A stretch of DNA of 64,000 bases from an uncultured Lachnospiraceae bacterium (GTDB taxonomy: Bacteria; Bacillota; Clostridia; Lachnospirales; Lachnospiraceae): the NCBI GenBank assembly GCA_910589635.1, contig CAJUTD010000001.1, positions 47,526-111,525 on the forward strand, given 5' to 3'. Both the position numbers and the translations under genes were made by a program. Positions 36,599 to 46,183 of this stretch are shown one piece after another. Each line of letters opens with the position of its first letter. Position 1 is the first letter of the stretch. The notes below the pieces were generated by a model that saw only the letters and a list, made by a program, of their open reading frames with translations, was not told where the DNA came from and did not search any database.

Positions 36599-38812
36599 TT
36601 ATCCTTTAATCAGTCTGCGGATTTTCTTCTTATCCCGCCCTTTTGTACCCATCTCGCCCAGCAGCAAGTCGACCGTCTCTTCCTCTAACATGTTCATCCG
36701 GTAAGAAACCTTTATGCTACGGCTTTGCTGCATCATTTCTTCTATTATAATCTTTGGGTCAGAATTGTCAAACAAAAAGCTGTTTTGCCCTGCCCGGTAA
36801 CCATTCGTCTTATAACGGACAGGCGCAAGCTCTTCGCCGCCTTCCCCGATCCAGGTCAAGCATACATCCTTTAACAAGCAGGCGCAAAACGCCGGGTCCA
36901 CCGTTATGCCTACGGCGCCTGCGGGAATTGTCACGGTATAGCGCAAATCCTTGCCGTCTGCGGTATCAATAAAATACGAATTGTCCTCGCGAAATCCCTG
37001 TCCATCATCTATATACACCTGTATCCGCCTGCGTTCCCTCCATGCCAGCAATTCGCCCAAAGGCACGGCATGTTTTCCCATACTGTGGTACAGGCTTCCG
37101 GGTGAAATACTGCTTCCCGCCACATAAATCTGAAAATTTCTTTCCATCTGCCGATAAATTTCCTGTTGCGCCGGCGCAAGGCCAAACTCTCCATAAAAAT
37201 CAAATTTTCTGCCGAACTCTGCACGGATAGGAGCGCTTTCCAGATAATAGTGCAGCGCGCGGAATAAAATATAGTCCACAGAAACCGGAAAGAAAAACGT
37301 CCACTCATAATCCAGCACATGGAAACGTCCATCCTCTGTCAGCAGGAGATTGGAAAAGATTAAGTCCACATCGGCCACTGCAAACGAAGGCGCATCTTCC
37401 GAAATCTGAGCATCGCCAAAAACGTTCTGAAACTCCGGGGTCATACAAAAATCCTCCGGCGCAGCGCTCTCCTGAATTCTCAGAACCGTCTTTCTCAGCA
37501 TATCCGCCGCCTCCTGCAAATTACCCTGTGATAATAAGCGATCCAGCTCTTCCTCCACGGTAGTCCCCTGTAAATATTCAAACTCCACTCTGCCGTCAGC
37601 GGACGTACAGCGGTTCACAAAGAGCTGATTGCGCTCCTGCCAGAACTCTGCAAGCCGTCTGCCCGCCTCTGCAATATGCGCAATATGCGCTTTTCCTTCC
37701 GGATACTCTGCCTTTTTGTACAAGATATTCTTCCCATCCATGCCGCGGACAATCCTTGTTTGGATAGAAAATTGCCTGCTTCTGCCGCTGGAATATTTTG
37801 TATATAAGACATGCTCCGGCTGCATACTCTTTTTTTGCGCCGCAAAAGCTTCTTGTCCGCTTGTTTTCGCCTGGACAGCCTGCGGATTCTCCGTCCGCGG
37901 TTTGGTAATCTCCACAAAGAAAGAATTCGCGTACAACGGAAACATCCCATCTTTTAAAATCTCGTCATAGACCTTCCCCTCGTCCATCAGCACCAGGCGG
38001 TCCCGGTCAAAATTACAAATATTACGGTTTAATTCTCCCTGCCGCGGCAGATAAGTATCCGAATAAATCACGACGGGAAATTTATAATCGGGATAAGGGT
38101 AATAAAACCTGTAATCGGTATAGCCGCACTCTTCCATAATCTGTCTGAGCCCCGGCAGCGTGAACGTGCGCACGCCCGCCGTATGCTGATAGCCCTCAAG
38201 CCCTTCAAAATAGGCGCCCACATGGTCTTCCCTGCATCCCGCCCAATATTTGAGCCCGAATTTGTTCTCAATGGCAAGCAACAGCTTCCCGCCCGGACGA
38301 ACATGTTCCATAACAGTGGTGAGAAATCCGTGGTAAGGCCTGTCCCCGCCAATATAGCCCTGCCCATACTCAAACACGCCAATCAGGGTCGCATAGTCGA
38401 AATCCCTGTCCAAATCTTTCTCCACATCCTGAAAATTGCCAAGACGAATCGTAATGTTACTGCTGTCTTTGTGCCTTTCGGCATTTACCATACTCCGTTT
38501 CTTAGACAAATCTATACAGGTTACGGACTTGGCGTCTGCCGCCACCGCCCCTGTAACCGCGCCGCAGCCTGAGCCTACTTCCAGTACCTTTGCTCCCGGT
38601 GCAAACGGATACCAGCTCAAGATATTCTCACGCTCATGGGCCAGATGGTACATCACCGCCCAATCCTGCTCCCTTGCTATTACATTTGGAAACTCCTTCT
38701 CCGGGCAGGACTGCACCAAATCCAGAATACGGTCCTCCACCGCCCCATCGCTGTAGAGATCCTCTCCCGGATAATGTGTATCATCCAAAATGACATTTCC
38801 GATTCGCTCCAT
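36599..38812 (-). CDS. Methyltransferase-kinase fusion, WbdD-like chain-end capping candidate
   Basis: 737 residues. Residues about 45-300 are a class I SAM methyltransferase (VLEVGSGCGAVTG at 76-88, then TCIDLSKKR and VRPGGKLLLAIENKFGLKYW). Residues about 340-600 look like a small-molecule kinase: ADVDLIFSNLLLTEDGRFHV then LDYEW, corresponding to catalytic-loop and DFG-like metal residues. A beta-rich region follows to the end. This order matches WbdD of E. coli O9a, which phosphorylates and methylates the growing chain's non-reducing end. Next genes upstream: tandem GT2 and a Wzt with a polymer-binding domain, the same functional set. Capping role is inferred; the usual HxD of kinases is replaced, so activity needs proof. 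Confidence 0.83.
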   Translation of the reverse strand: MERIGNVILDDTHYPGEDLYSDGAVEDRILDLVQSCPEKEFPNVIAREQDWAVMYHLAHERENILSWYPFAPGAKVLEVGSGCGAVTGAVAADAKSVTCIDLSKKRSMVNAERHKDSSNITIRLGNFQDVEKDLDRDFDYATLIGVFEYGQGYIGGDRPYHGFLTTVMEHVRPGGKLLLAIENKFGLKYWAGCREDHVGAYFEGLEGYQHTAGVRTFTLPGLRQIMEECGYTDYRFYYPYPDYKFPVVIYSDTYLPRQGELNRNICNFDRDRLVLMDEGKVYDEILKDGMFPLYANSFFVEITKPRTENPQAVQAKTSGQEAFAAQKKSMQPEHVLYTKYSSGRSRQFSIQTRIVRGMDGKNILYKKAEYPEGKAHIAHIAEAGRRLAEFWQERNQLFVNRCTSADGRVEFEYLQGTTVEEELDRLLSQGNLQEAADMLRKTVLRIQESAAPEDFCMTPEFQNVFGDAQISEDAPSFAVADVDLIFSNLLLTEDGRFHVLDYEWTFFFPVSVDYILFRALHYYLESAPIRAEFGRKFDFYGEFGLAPAQQEIYRQMERNFQIYVAGSSISPGSLYHSMGKHAVPLGELLAWRERRRIQVYIDDGQGFREDNSYFIDTADGKDLRYTVTIPAGAVGITVDPAFCACLLKDVCLTWIGEGGEELAPVRYKTNGYRAGQNSFLFDNSDPKIIIEEMMQQSRSIKVSYRMNMLEEETVDLLLGEMGTKGRDKKKIRRLIKG

Positions 38813-38838
38813 AACTTCCTCCGTTCTGTACTGTAAGA

Positions 38839-41274
38839 CTATACCTGTTTGAGAGAAAAATCTGCCTTTGACAACGTAAGGTTGGGATTATAATAGGGAT
38901 CTCCATGATCCATACATTCTTTCCATTTCTCTACAAAATATTTCATTTCCCGGTAATACCGCTCAATCTTCTCCGGGGAATCCTCAAGCCCACGGGACTT
39001 AGATTCATAATGGTAAAGCTGCGCATAGGGATTGTAGACCACAAGCTTGCCCATTTCCCGCACTTTCATACAGTAATCTATATCGTTAAACGCCACCACA
39101 AGCTCCTCGGTGAGCCCGCCCACCGCTTCAAAGACCGACTTCTTCGTCATCATGCAGGCCGCCGTTACCGCGCTGTAATCCTGCGCGCAGATAATCCTTG
39201 AAAAATAGCCGTTGGCATTGTGCTCAAACCCGATAAAGGTATGGCCGGCAATGCCGCCAAATCCCAGAACTACCCCGGCATGCTGAATCGTACCGTCCTC
39301 ATAATAAAGCCTTGCGCCAACTGCGCCTACGTCTTCGCGCATACAGTAGCCCAGAAGCTGCCACAGGCAGTCGGGATGAATCATTTCTGTATCGTTGTTT
39401 AAAAGCAACAGATATTCTCCCCGGGCATGGCTGGCGCCGAAATTATTGATTGCCGAGAAATTAAATTCCCCATCCCAATAGACAACGCGGACTTTGTCAT
39501 TGTTCTCTTGCAGTTTCTTGTAATATGCAAAGGTCTCCTCCAGCTCACTGTTATTCTCGATAATAATATATTCATAATTGCGGTAGGCAGATTTCTGCTC
39601 AATCGACTGGATACATTTGTCAAGGTCTTCGGTATGGTCCTTATTGGGAATAAGGATGGAAACCAAGGGCTGTTCCTGCCAATGCCAGGTTGTCCGATAA
39701 AGCCCCGGATATTCCCCCATCGTAACCTTCGCCGGAAGTCCCAGCCTGTCGTAATGCGCCTGCACAGCGCGCATTCCCGCCTCGAAAGCATACCGTTTGC
39801 TCTCGGGATTCTCCGCTGTGGAATTCTCATGCGCACGCCAATGGTAGAGTACTTTGGGTATGTGGACAATCTGCGTGCTCTGCTCCGTACAGCGCAGCAC
39901 GAAATCATAATCCTGAGCGCCGTCAAATTCCCCATTTAACAGCCCGGCCCGCTCTGCGAGCGAGCGTTTCACCACAACCAAATGGCAGAAATAATTCATG
40001 CTGCACAGAAGGTCGGGATTGTAATCCGATTTAAAATGCGGCTCAAAATACCGTTTTCCATTCATCGACACCTTGTCCTCATCGGAATAAATCAGCTCCG
40101 CCCCTGGCTGCTCCTGCAATAATTTGGCGCACTCATAAAGCGCATCCATTGTCAGCAAATCATCATGGTCCGCAAACACCAGGAAATCCCCATTTGCCGC
40201 CTCTATGGCTGCATTCGTATTATCAGAAATACGCTGCGGGCTTTGATGCCGCACAACCCGCACCCTCTTTTCCCTTTTTTCCAACTTATGCAGGTACTCT
40301 TCCAGCGGAGAGGGGGAACCGCTGCCATCCGACAGGCACAATTCCCAATTACCATATGTCTGCGACTGGATGGATCTCACCAACTGTTCCAGGTACTTGA
40401 CAGGCGTCCGGTACAAAGGCACCACGATGGAAAACAGGGGACCCGCCGCAAACGATTCCCTGCGCTGCCGTTCCAATTCTTCCTCTGTCGGCATCACAGC
40501 GCGGCGGTACTTTTCATAATCCCCCTGGGGCGCTGATTTCTGCATCAATACCTGCATGGCGCGGGTACAAAACTCTTTGAACCCATGCTGCCGCAGAAAA
40601 CGCATACCTTTTCCAAGATAACTGCTGCCCATGACATTTTCAAACAGATACGTGGAAATTACCGGAACCGTCACGCTGCTCTTGCGATTGCCGCTCGCAA
40701 ACTCCAAACGCACCTTAGAAAGCCCGCGGTGGGGAAGTTCAATCTCAAAGCCCGCATCGGGAAGGCTATCCGTCTCCCGGTATACATGTGCCACATCCCT
40801 GCGCTCATGCCAGGAAATCTCACAGGGAATCTTCTGCCCCCAAGGGCCAAAAGCCGCCACCTTAACAGGCGATTTTGCCGCCGCCCAGCCTTTCACAATG
40901 CATGTTCCCTTTTCCAGCGCAGTCTGTTCCACAAACAAGTCAAGTTCTCGCTGTCTCTTACACAGTTCTGAGACCTTAAAGCTGCGGACTGCATGTTCCC
41001 CCGCCCACAGTACAAGCTCCTTTCCCTGTGCAAAATCCTGCGGAAGATCCACATACAAGAAGTATTCTTCCTCAATGCCCAAATCGTATATCATATAACG
41101 CTGGCGTACCTCCATGCCATCGTATATTTTTATATTTAATGGCAGCTTTTCTCTATCGAGGGTCACAGCCAGCGTTTCCGCGTCAGCCATTTGATACTTC
41201 CAGCCCTGAATCACCAAAATTCCGGCATTCTCTATATGAAATCTGACCTTTACTACGTTAAATTTCTCCAGCAT
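38839..41274 (-). CDS. Tandem GT2 glycosyltransferase with N-terminal beta domain
   Basis: 811 residues. Residues 1-235 are a beta-rich, non-catalytic region. First GT2 domain about 270-500 (FSIVVPLYRTPVKYLEQ, FADHDDLLTMDALYE, IYSDEDKV, DFVLRCTE). Second about 530-780 (VSILIPNKDHTEDLDKC, LLLNNDTEMIHPDCLWQL, FNDIDYCMKV). Such paired GT2 proteins, including many rhamnosyltransferases, add two successive sugars or polymerise. dTDP-rhamnose genes in the window (rfbA, rfbC, rfbB, rfbD) make rhamnose a likely donor. It sits between the Wzt ATPase and the methyltransferase-kinase. RBS ATAGAGGATTAGAGAGT precedes the ATG. Confidence 0.92.
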   Translation of the reverse strand: MLEKFNVVKVRFHIENAGILVIQGWKYQMADAETLAVTLDREKLPLNIKIYDGMEVRQRYMIYDLGIEEEYFLYVDLPQDFAQGKELVLWAGEHAVRSFKVSELCKRQRELDLFVEQTALEKGTCIVKGWAAAKSPVKVAAFGPWGQKIPCEISWHERRDVAHVYRETDSLPDAGFEIELPHRGLSKVRLEFASGNRKSSVTVPVISTYLFENVMGSSYLGKGMRFLRQHGFKEFCTRAMQVLMQKSAPQGDYEKYRRAVMPTEEELERQRRESFAAGPLFSIVVPLYRTPVKYLEQLVRSIQSQTYGNWELCLSDGSGSPSPLEEYLHKLEKREKRVRVVRHQSPQRISDNTNAAIEAANGDFLVFADHDDLLTMDALYECAKLLQEQPGAELIYSDEDKVSMNGKRYFEPHFKSDYNPDLLCSMNYFCHLVVVKRSLAERAGLLNGEFDGAQDYDFVLRCTEQSTQIVHIPKVLYHWRAHENSTAENPESKRYAFEAGMRAVQAHYDRLGLPAKVTMGEYPGLYRTTWHWQEQPLVSILIPNKDHTEDLDKCIQSIEQKSAYRNYEYIIIENNSELEETFAYYKKLQENNDKVRVVYWDGEFNFSAINNFGASHARGEYLLLLNNDTEMIHPDCLWQLLGYCMREDVGAVGARLYYEDGTIQHAGVVLGFGGIAGHTFIGFEHNANGYFSRIICAQDYSAVTAACMMTKKSVFEAVGGLTEELVVAFNDIDYCMKVREMGKLVVYNPYAQLYHYESKSRGLEDSPEKIERYYREMKYFVEKWKECMDHGDPYYNPNLTLSKADFSLKQV

Positions 41275-41341
41275 ACTCTCTAATCCTCTATCTCAAAATG
41301 CAGCGTTTTTGTGGAACTTCTGCGGCAGATACTTCTTCGCC

Positions 41342-42604
41342 CTACTCTATTTCCACAACCGATTCCAGATCGAAATATCCTACGGTATTTTTCTCCGAAA
41401 CTACGCCCAGGCTGCACACATCATACAAGCGATGATGCACCTTAAACTCTTCTTTCTCATAACCCGTGCAGCCAAACGACAGCAGATATTCTCCTCCCTG
41501 CAATGTCATCTTCTGGCTAAAACTCACCGTACGGACACTGCCCGCCTTTGCAGGTTCCAACATCTCTTTCTCAAGCATGGTGTTCGTACCGGTCAACTCA
41601 ATACCCATCAAGTTTTTTAAGGTAAATGCAAAAATCGGCTCTGCCACATCTTCATGGAACAGCACCTTCATCTTAATTGTGAACTGCGTGCCCTTTTCAA
41701 TCACATTTGACAGTTTGCCGGTCTCATCCACAATTGCAAAATCTATGATTTCTGCCTGTTTATCACCATACTCCAGGGTCTCAGGATTGATGCTGATGCG
41801 ATCCCTCCACTTCTCCCCGGAATCTGACGGCTTCCACAGCGCAGTATTTTCCAAACGCTCCGCTTCTTTCTGTTCCACCAGCGCCATTTTATACTGGTCT
41901 ACCGCCTCCTTGGGCGTGCCCTCCATTACTTTGACGCCCTTATTGAGAAGAACCGCCCTATCACAGTACTTGGTAATGCTGCTCAAATCATGGCTGACAA
42001 AGAGAATTGTTTTGCCCAGCTCTTTAAATTCCTCAAACTTGCGGTAACACTTGGCTTGAAAAAATACATCCCCCACAGACAACGCCTCGTCCACGATGAG
42101 GATCTCCGGTTCTATATTGATTGCCACCGCAAACGCAAGGCGCACAAACATACCGCTCGAATATGTCTTGACCGGCTGATTGACAAATTCCCCAATATCA
42201 GCAAAATCTAAAATATCATTCATCTTGCCGGCAATCTCTTCGCGGGAAAAGCCCATCATTGTCCCTTGCAGGTACACATTCTCGATTCCCGTATATTCCT
42301 GGTTGAAGCCCGCGCCCAGTTCCAGCAATGCAGAAATTCTCCCGGCCACCTCTACTTCCCCGCTGCTGGGAGCAATCACGCCGGTAATGATTTTAAGCAG
42401 CGTAGACTTGCCAGAGCCGTTGGTTCCGATAATGCCTATCGTCTCACCCTTCTTAGCCTCTAAGTCCACGCCCCGCAACGCCTGATGCTCACGGCAGCTT
42501 TTGCCGCGCGAAAGCCCCAAGGCATCCCGAAGCCGTGCCGACGGACTGTCATAGAGCTTATATATTTTACTGACCTGCGTCACCTTAATCGCTGTCTTAC
42601 CCAT
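41342..42604 (-). CDS. wzt: ABC exporter ATPase with C-terminal polymer-recognition domain (Wzt-like)
   Basis: 420 residues from the ATG at 42604, with AAAGGG six bases ahead; the longer frame overlaps the permease. Residues 1-245 are the ATPase: GIIGTNGSGKSTLL, YSSGMFVRLAFA, ILIVDEALSVGD. Residues about 270-420 form a beta-sandwich with IIDFAIVDETGK, NLMGIELTGTNT and the closing YDVCSLGV, like the Wzt C-terminal domain that binds the modified chain end in E. coli O9a. In that system the cap is set by WbdD, and a WbdD-like gene lies two genes downstream. So export probably depends on chain-end modification (inference). Confidence 0.92.
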   Translation of the reverse strand: MGKTAIKVTQVSKIYKLYDSPSARLRDALGLSRGKSCREHQALRGVDLEAKKGETIGIIGTNGSGKSTLLKIITGVIAPSSGEVEVAGRISALLELGAGFNQEYTGIENVYLQGTMMGFSREEIAGKMNDILDFADIGEFVNQPVKTYSSGMFVRLAFAVAINIEPEILIVDEALSVGDVFFQAKCYRKFEEFKELGKTILFVSHDLSSITKYCDRAVLLNKGVKVMEGTPKEAVDQYKMALVEQKEAERLENTALWKPSDSGEKWRDRISINPETLEYGDKQAEIIDFAIVDETGKLSNVIEKGTQFTIKMKVLFHEDVAEPIFAFTLKNLMGIELTGTNTMLEKEMLEPAKAGSVRTVSFSQKMTLQGGEYLLSFGCTGYEKEEFKVHHRLYDVCSLGVVSEKNTVGYFDLESVVEIE

Positions 42605-42615
42605 ATCGTCCCTTT

Positions 42616-43443
42616 CTATAACACATCTGCAAAATGTACTTTCAGCCGCCGGAATACCGTCACGCCCAGGAAGCATATGACAATTGTAAATGTCCAGAAA
42701 TACAATGTCATGCCCGGATGTTCAAAGAACCATACTTTATCAATCAACGCTTCCCGATAGCCCTGCACTATATAATACAGGGGATTCAGCTTCATTGCTT
42801 CCATCACAACATGGGGAAGCTTCCCATTCATATCGTCAATACTCCACATAATCGGCGTCGCCCAGATACCAATCTGCAAAGCAATACCCACAATCTGCCT
42901 GGCATCCGGGAAAAACACAGACACTGCGCTGGTAAGGTAGCTCATGCCCAACGCCAGAACCAAAACCCCCAGACTATAGTAAACGACCTGCAAGACATAC
43001 AAATCCGGAAAATTACCATAACAGAGAAACAACAAAAGCATAAATACAACAAAAAACGCATGTACAAAAATAGAAGAAAATACTTTCACCACCGGCAATA
43101 TATCAACATTAAACACTACCTTTTTTACCAGGTAATTATACTCTGTCAATACAGAAGTACCCGCATTTACACAATCCGAAAAGAAAAACCACGGCACAAT
43201 GCCCGCCACAAGCCACAGCACATACGCCACAGGTCTCTCTCCCCGGATAGGCGCCGTGGCGCCAATTGCCATATCAAATACAAACCAGTAAATCAATACG
43301 GTGACAACCGGCTGCACAAACGCCCAGACCGTGCCCAGGTAAGAGCCGGCAAACTTTATCTTGAAATCATTCTTTGCCAGGCTCTTTATCAACGCCCGGT
43401 TCTCTATCATTTCCCTTACAATGTTTTTCGATGATGCATTCAT
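42616..43443 (-). CDS. wzm: ABC exporter permease (Wzm-like)
   Basis: 275 residues with six membrane segments of the ABC-2 polysaccharide family; the N-terminus includes LIKSLAKNDFKIKFAGSYLG, the amphipathic gate region of Wzm/TagG. Twelve bases separate it from the Wzt-like ATPase. It is only distantly similar to the permease at 33512, so the window holds two independent exporters. RBS AGGAAGTCAGGACACAT precedes the ATG. Confidence 0.92.
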   Translation of the reverse strand: MNASSKNIVREMIENRALIKSLAKNDFKIKFAGSYLGTVWAFVQPVVTVLIYWFVFDMAIGATAPIRGERPVAYVLWLVAGIVPWFFFSDCVNAGTSVLTEYNYLVKKVVFNVDILPVVKVFSSIFVHAFFVVFMLLLFLCYGNFPDLYVLQVVYYSLGVLVLALGMSYLTSAVSVFFPDARQIVGIALQIGIWATPIMWSIDDMNGKLPHVVMEAMKLNPLYYIVQGYREALIDKVWFFEHPGMTLYFWTFTIVICFLGVTVFRRLKVHFADVL

Positions 43444-43470
43444 ATGTGTCCTGACTTCCTTTACTGTTAT

Positions 43471-43509
43471 CGGGCAATCACTTGCGAAAAATTTCGCCGT
43501 AACTGCCCG
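43471..43509. repeat. Imperfect hairpin between secreted transglutaminase-like gene and wzm
   Basis: Outer arms CGGGCA/TGCCCG and inner arms GCGAAA/TTTCGC are complementary; with two G-T pairs the region between also pairs, giving about 16 base pairs of stem in the RNA. No T-run follows in the direction of transcription, so it is not a simple terminator. It may set the ratio of upstream to downstream expression or process the transcript. Confidence 0.6.
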
Positions 43510-43523
43510 CTAATTTCAGACGA

Positions 43524-45452
43524 TTATTTGCGTATCGTAATCGCCTTCTTCTTACTCCACTTGCCATAAACTTTTTTCTTCGCAGAATCAAGCTTATAAG
43601 CACGCACCTGCACATAATATTTGTTACCCGCTTTCAGGCCGGAAATTGTCTTTTTCGTTGACTTCGTCAATACCTTTTTCGACGATTTCATATTCGATTT
43701 GACAGAGTATTGGATCTGATAACCATTGGCGTCGCTGACTTTACGAATCGTAACGTCGAGTTTTTTGCCCGAGCGTTTTTTCAGCTTCTTGACCGCTGCA
43801 TCGCCGACTTTCACTTTCGTCCACTTAGCATAAAGCGTGATATTCCCACTCACCGTATCACGGTCAAAATTCCATTTCTCTGTACAATTTTTATTACTGT
43901 ACCACCCTGCAAACTGATAACCCTTGCGTTTGGGATTCGCAGGCTTTGACACTTTCTGCTGCGGCCAAGCCTTCTTTGCCGAGACTTTGCTGCCGCCTTT
44001 AGCGTTAAATTCCACCTTATACTGTTTGCCCTGCACTTTTGCTGTAGTAATGCTGCTGTCCTTTCTCTTATTGCAGACGGCAATTGCTTTTAAGGTCACA
44101 TTCTTATTTACTGTCAACGGCTCCTTGTAATGATAGCTTCTGGTAAATGATGCGGACGGGTCTTTCCCATCCGTTGTATAGTAAATGTCCGCTCCCGACG
44201 TTCCTGTCGTTATTGTCACTTTCATACCATCCGCCGTTTTTTTCTGCGTTATCTTGGGAGCTTCCGTTACCCGCGCAGTCATTGTCAAGGTTCCGATCGT
44301 ATCCTGCGTAGAACCGAGATCCATCGTACACTTTGGCGTCAAGCCGGAATACATGGACTGCTCCTTGTGCGCAGGCGTCCGGTCCATCACCTCCGTGAGC
44401 GTAACCTTGCTGAGGCCGAACCAGGTATAGATTTCTTCTCTGCCGTCCTGCCCATCCTGGTCATCCCAGGTCAGGTCCACATTATACCAGGAATCATCCA
44501 GGCAGATGGTGTTCCAGGCATGGCCGGACGTCCTGTCTTTACCTGAAATATCTATTCCTGTGACCCAGAGGCTTGTAACCCCGATGGTATCAATCCCCAC
44601 ACTGTTCATGAGCATCGCAAAAGCTTTCGTATATCCTGCACAGACTGTATACGAATCACAAAAGACACTGTACGCGCTTTGATGGTACGGCGTATTCGGA
44701 TTGCTGGTATTATAAGCATGATCGTAGTATACTTTGCGGATAACCAGATCGTGGGCAATTTTCGCCTTCTCAAGATCTGTTGCGCCCTTCTCCACCTTTT
44801 CTTTCATTTTATTGATCTGTGTTTCCATTTTTGCAGTCTCTGACTTGCGCTCCGAGCCATTGGCAAACTTATCATAAATCATTGGAAATATGGCGTTGGT
44901 GCTCCTGAGATAGCCATTGTCCAGAAAATAATATTGAGGATTGGCATAACCAAACATAAGATAAACATTGCCGGCCTTATCCGGCGTCAGTCCCAATGGC
45001 AAAAACTCGACTCCCTCTGTCGCATAATAAGTATCTGTAAAACCGGTTGTCCTGTCGGTAACCTTCTGTTTCTTCGCGTTAGCTGTAGACGTCAAATATT
45101 TCCTGCACTCCGCGTCCAGAAGATCCCAGAGCTTGCGCTCCTTAGCCTCCAGCCTGTTATATATATAATTAGATGAATAAGCATCCCAGGAAGTGTTGTA
45201 AACCTGGGAACCATAAACATTAGATTCCAACTGCAATTGTCCATCCGCAGCCAAATCTTCCGTGCCGATAATCCCAATCTCCTCTGCCGCCTCATCGGAA
45301 ATTTCCACAACCTCCATCTCTTGCAGGCTGTATTTCTGAGTTTCCTCCTGCCCGAAGGCGTCATCAGAAGAAACGGTGGCAAAGGCCTCGGCAGGGGCTG
45401 CTGTAAGGAGCATAATTGCTATCAATAAAACTGACAAAACACGTGTTTTCAT
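43524..45452 (-). CDS. Secreted transglutaminase-like surface protein with CHB_HEX_C, InlB-type and FN3-like modules
   Basis: 642 residues: signal peptide (to about AEAFA, 25), transglutaminase-like core about 215-375 with Cys in YTVCAGYTKAF, His in GHAWNT and Asp in NVDLTWDD (complete triad), a chitobiase-C-like module (YYTTDGKDPSASF), one InlB B-repeat (FNAKGG ... GYQFAGWYSNKN ... LYAKW), and a C-terminal Lys-rich FN3-like module ending KWSKKKAITIRK. No LPXTG sorting signal. Probably an extracellular cysteine protease or crosslinking enzyme held at the surface by its modules. Its place between rfbC and the wzm/wzt exporter suggests coordinated display with the glycan, but no direct link is shown. 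RBS AGAGGAGGATATTAT precedes the ATG. Confidence 0.88.
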   Translation of the reverse strand: MKTRVLSVLLIAIMLLTAAPAEAFATVSSDDAFGQEETQKYSLQEMEVVEISDEAAEEIGIIGTEDLAADGQLQLESNVYGSQVYNTSWDAYSSNYIYNRLEAKERKLWDLLDAECRKYLTSTANAKKQKVTDRTTGFTDTYYATEGVEFLPLGLTPDKAGNVYLMFGYANPQYYFLDNGYLRSTNAIFPMIYDKFANGSERKSETAKMETQINKMKEKVEKGATDLEKAKIAHDLVIRKVYYDHAYNTSNPNTPYHQSAYSVFCDSYTVCAGYTKAFAMLMNSVGIDTIGVTSLWVTGIDISGKDRTSGHAWNTICLDDSWYNVDLTWDDQDGQDGREEIYTWFGLSKVTLTEVMDRTPAHKEQSMYSGLTPKCTMDLGSTQDTIGTLTMTARVTEAPKITQKKTADGMKVTITTGTSGADIYYTTDGKDPSASFTRSYHYKEPLTVNKNVTLKAIAVCNKRKDSSITTAKVQGKQYKVEFNAKGGSKVSAKKAWPQQKVSKPANPKRKGYQFAGWYSNKNCTEKWNFDRDTVSGNITLYAKWTKVKVGDAAVKKLKKRSGKKLDVTIRKVSDANGYQIQYSVKSNMKSSKKVLTKSTKKTISGLKAGNKYYVQVRAYKLDSAKKKVYGKWSKKKAITIRK

Positions 45453-45515
45453 ATAATATCCTCCTCTTTATAAACGCACTGCTCCATAACTCTCTCCCTA
45501 TTACTCTACAGCTCT

Positions 45516-46097
45516 CTACTTCTCTGTGCGCCTGTTCACATAATCCTCAATGCCGCCCCATACTTTATCTTTGTCAGAGAGAATCAAATCATCCTCCGTC
45601 ATCCCTTCTGGCATTGGCCAGGCTACACCTATCTTTTCATCCTTCCACAGCAATCCGCCCTCATCATTGGGATGATAGAAGTCTGTCACTTTGTAGCAGA
45701 ATTCTGCATAATCGGACAACACAACGAAGCCGTGTGCGAATCCCTTGGGAATGAAAAACTGTTTCTTATTTTCCGCCGACAAGGTAACGCCAAACCATTT
45801 GCCGAACGTCTCTGAAGCGTCGCGTAAATCCACTGCCACATCAAAAACTTCACCATTCACTACACGCACCAGTTTATCCTGTGGATAGTTAATCTGGAAA
45901 TGAAGCCCACGCAACACACCTTTCTTAGACGCAGATTGGTTATCCTGCACGAATTCACAGTCTATGCCCGCTTCCTTGAAATCATTGTAATTATAAGTCT
46001 CCATAAAGTACCCGCGAGCGTCGCCGAATACAGCGGGCTCGATCACCTTTAACCCTGCAATCCCATTGCAATTGTCTGTCACCTTAATTTTTCCCAT
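45516..46097 (-). CDS. rfbC: dTDP-4-dehydrorhamnose 3,5-epimerase
   Basis: 193 residues from the ATG at 46097, with AGAGGAG seven bases ahead; an ATG eight codons earlier has no ribosome site. RmlC marks: FGDARGYFMETYN, DNQSASKKGVLRGLHFQ (active His), DVAVDLRDASETFGKW and FIPKGFAHGFVVLSD. Third step of dTDP-L-rhamnose synthesis. Lies 86 bases after rfbA. Confidence 0.96.
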   Translation of the reverse strand: MGKIKVTDNCNGIAGLKVIEPAVFGDARGYFMETYNYNDFKEAGIDCEFVQDNQSASKKGVLRGLHFQINYPQDKLVRVVNGEVFDVAVDLRDASETFGKWFGVTLSAENKKQFFIPKGFAHGFVVLSDYAEFCYKVTDFYHPNDEGGLLWKDEKIGVAWPMPEGMTEDDLILSDKDKVWGGIEDYVNRRTEK

Positions 46098-46183
46098 CTC
46101 AATCTCCTCTTTTATAAACATTTCTGTACTTTAGTTACCAAGTTCCATATCCCTTGCATATTCCACAAAAGGCGATCCATGTT

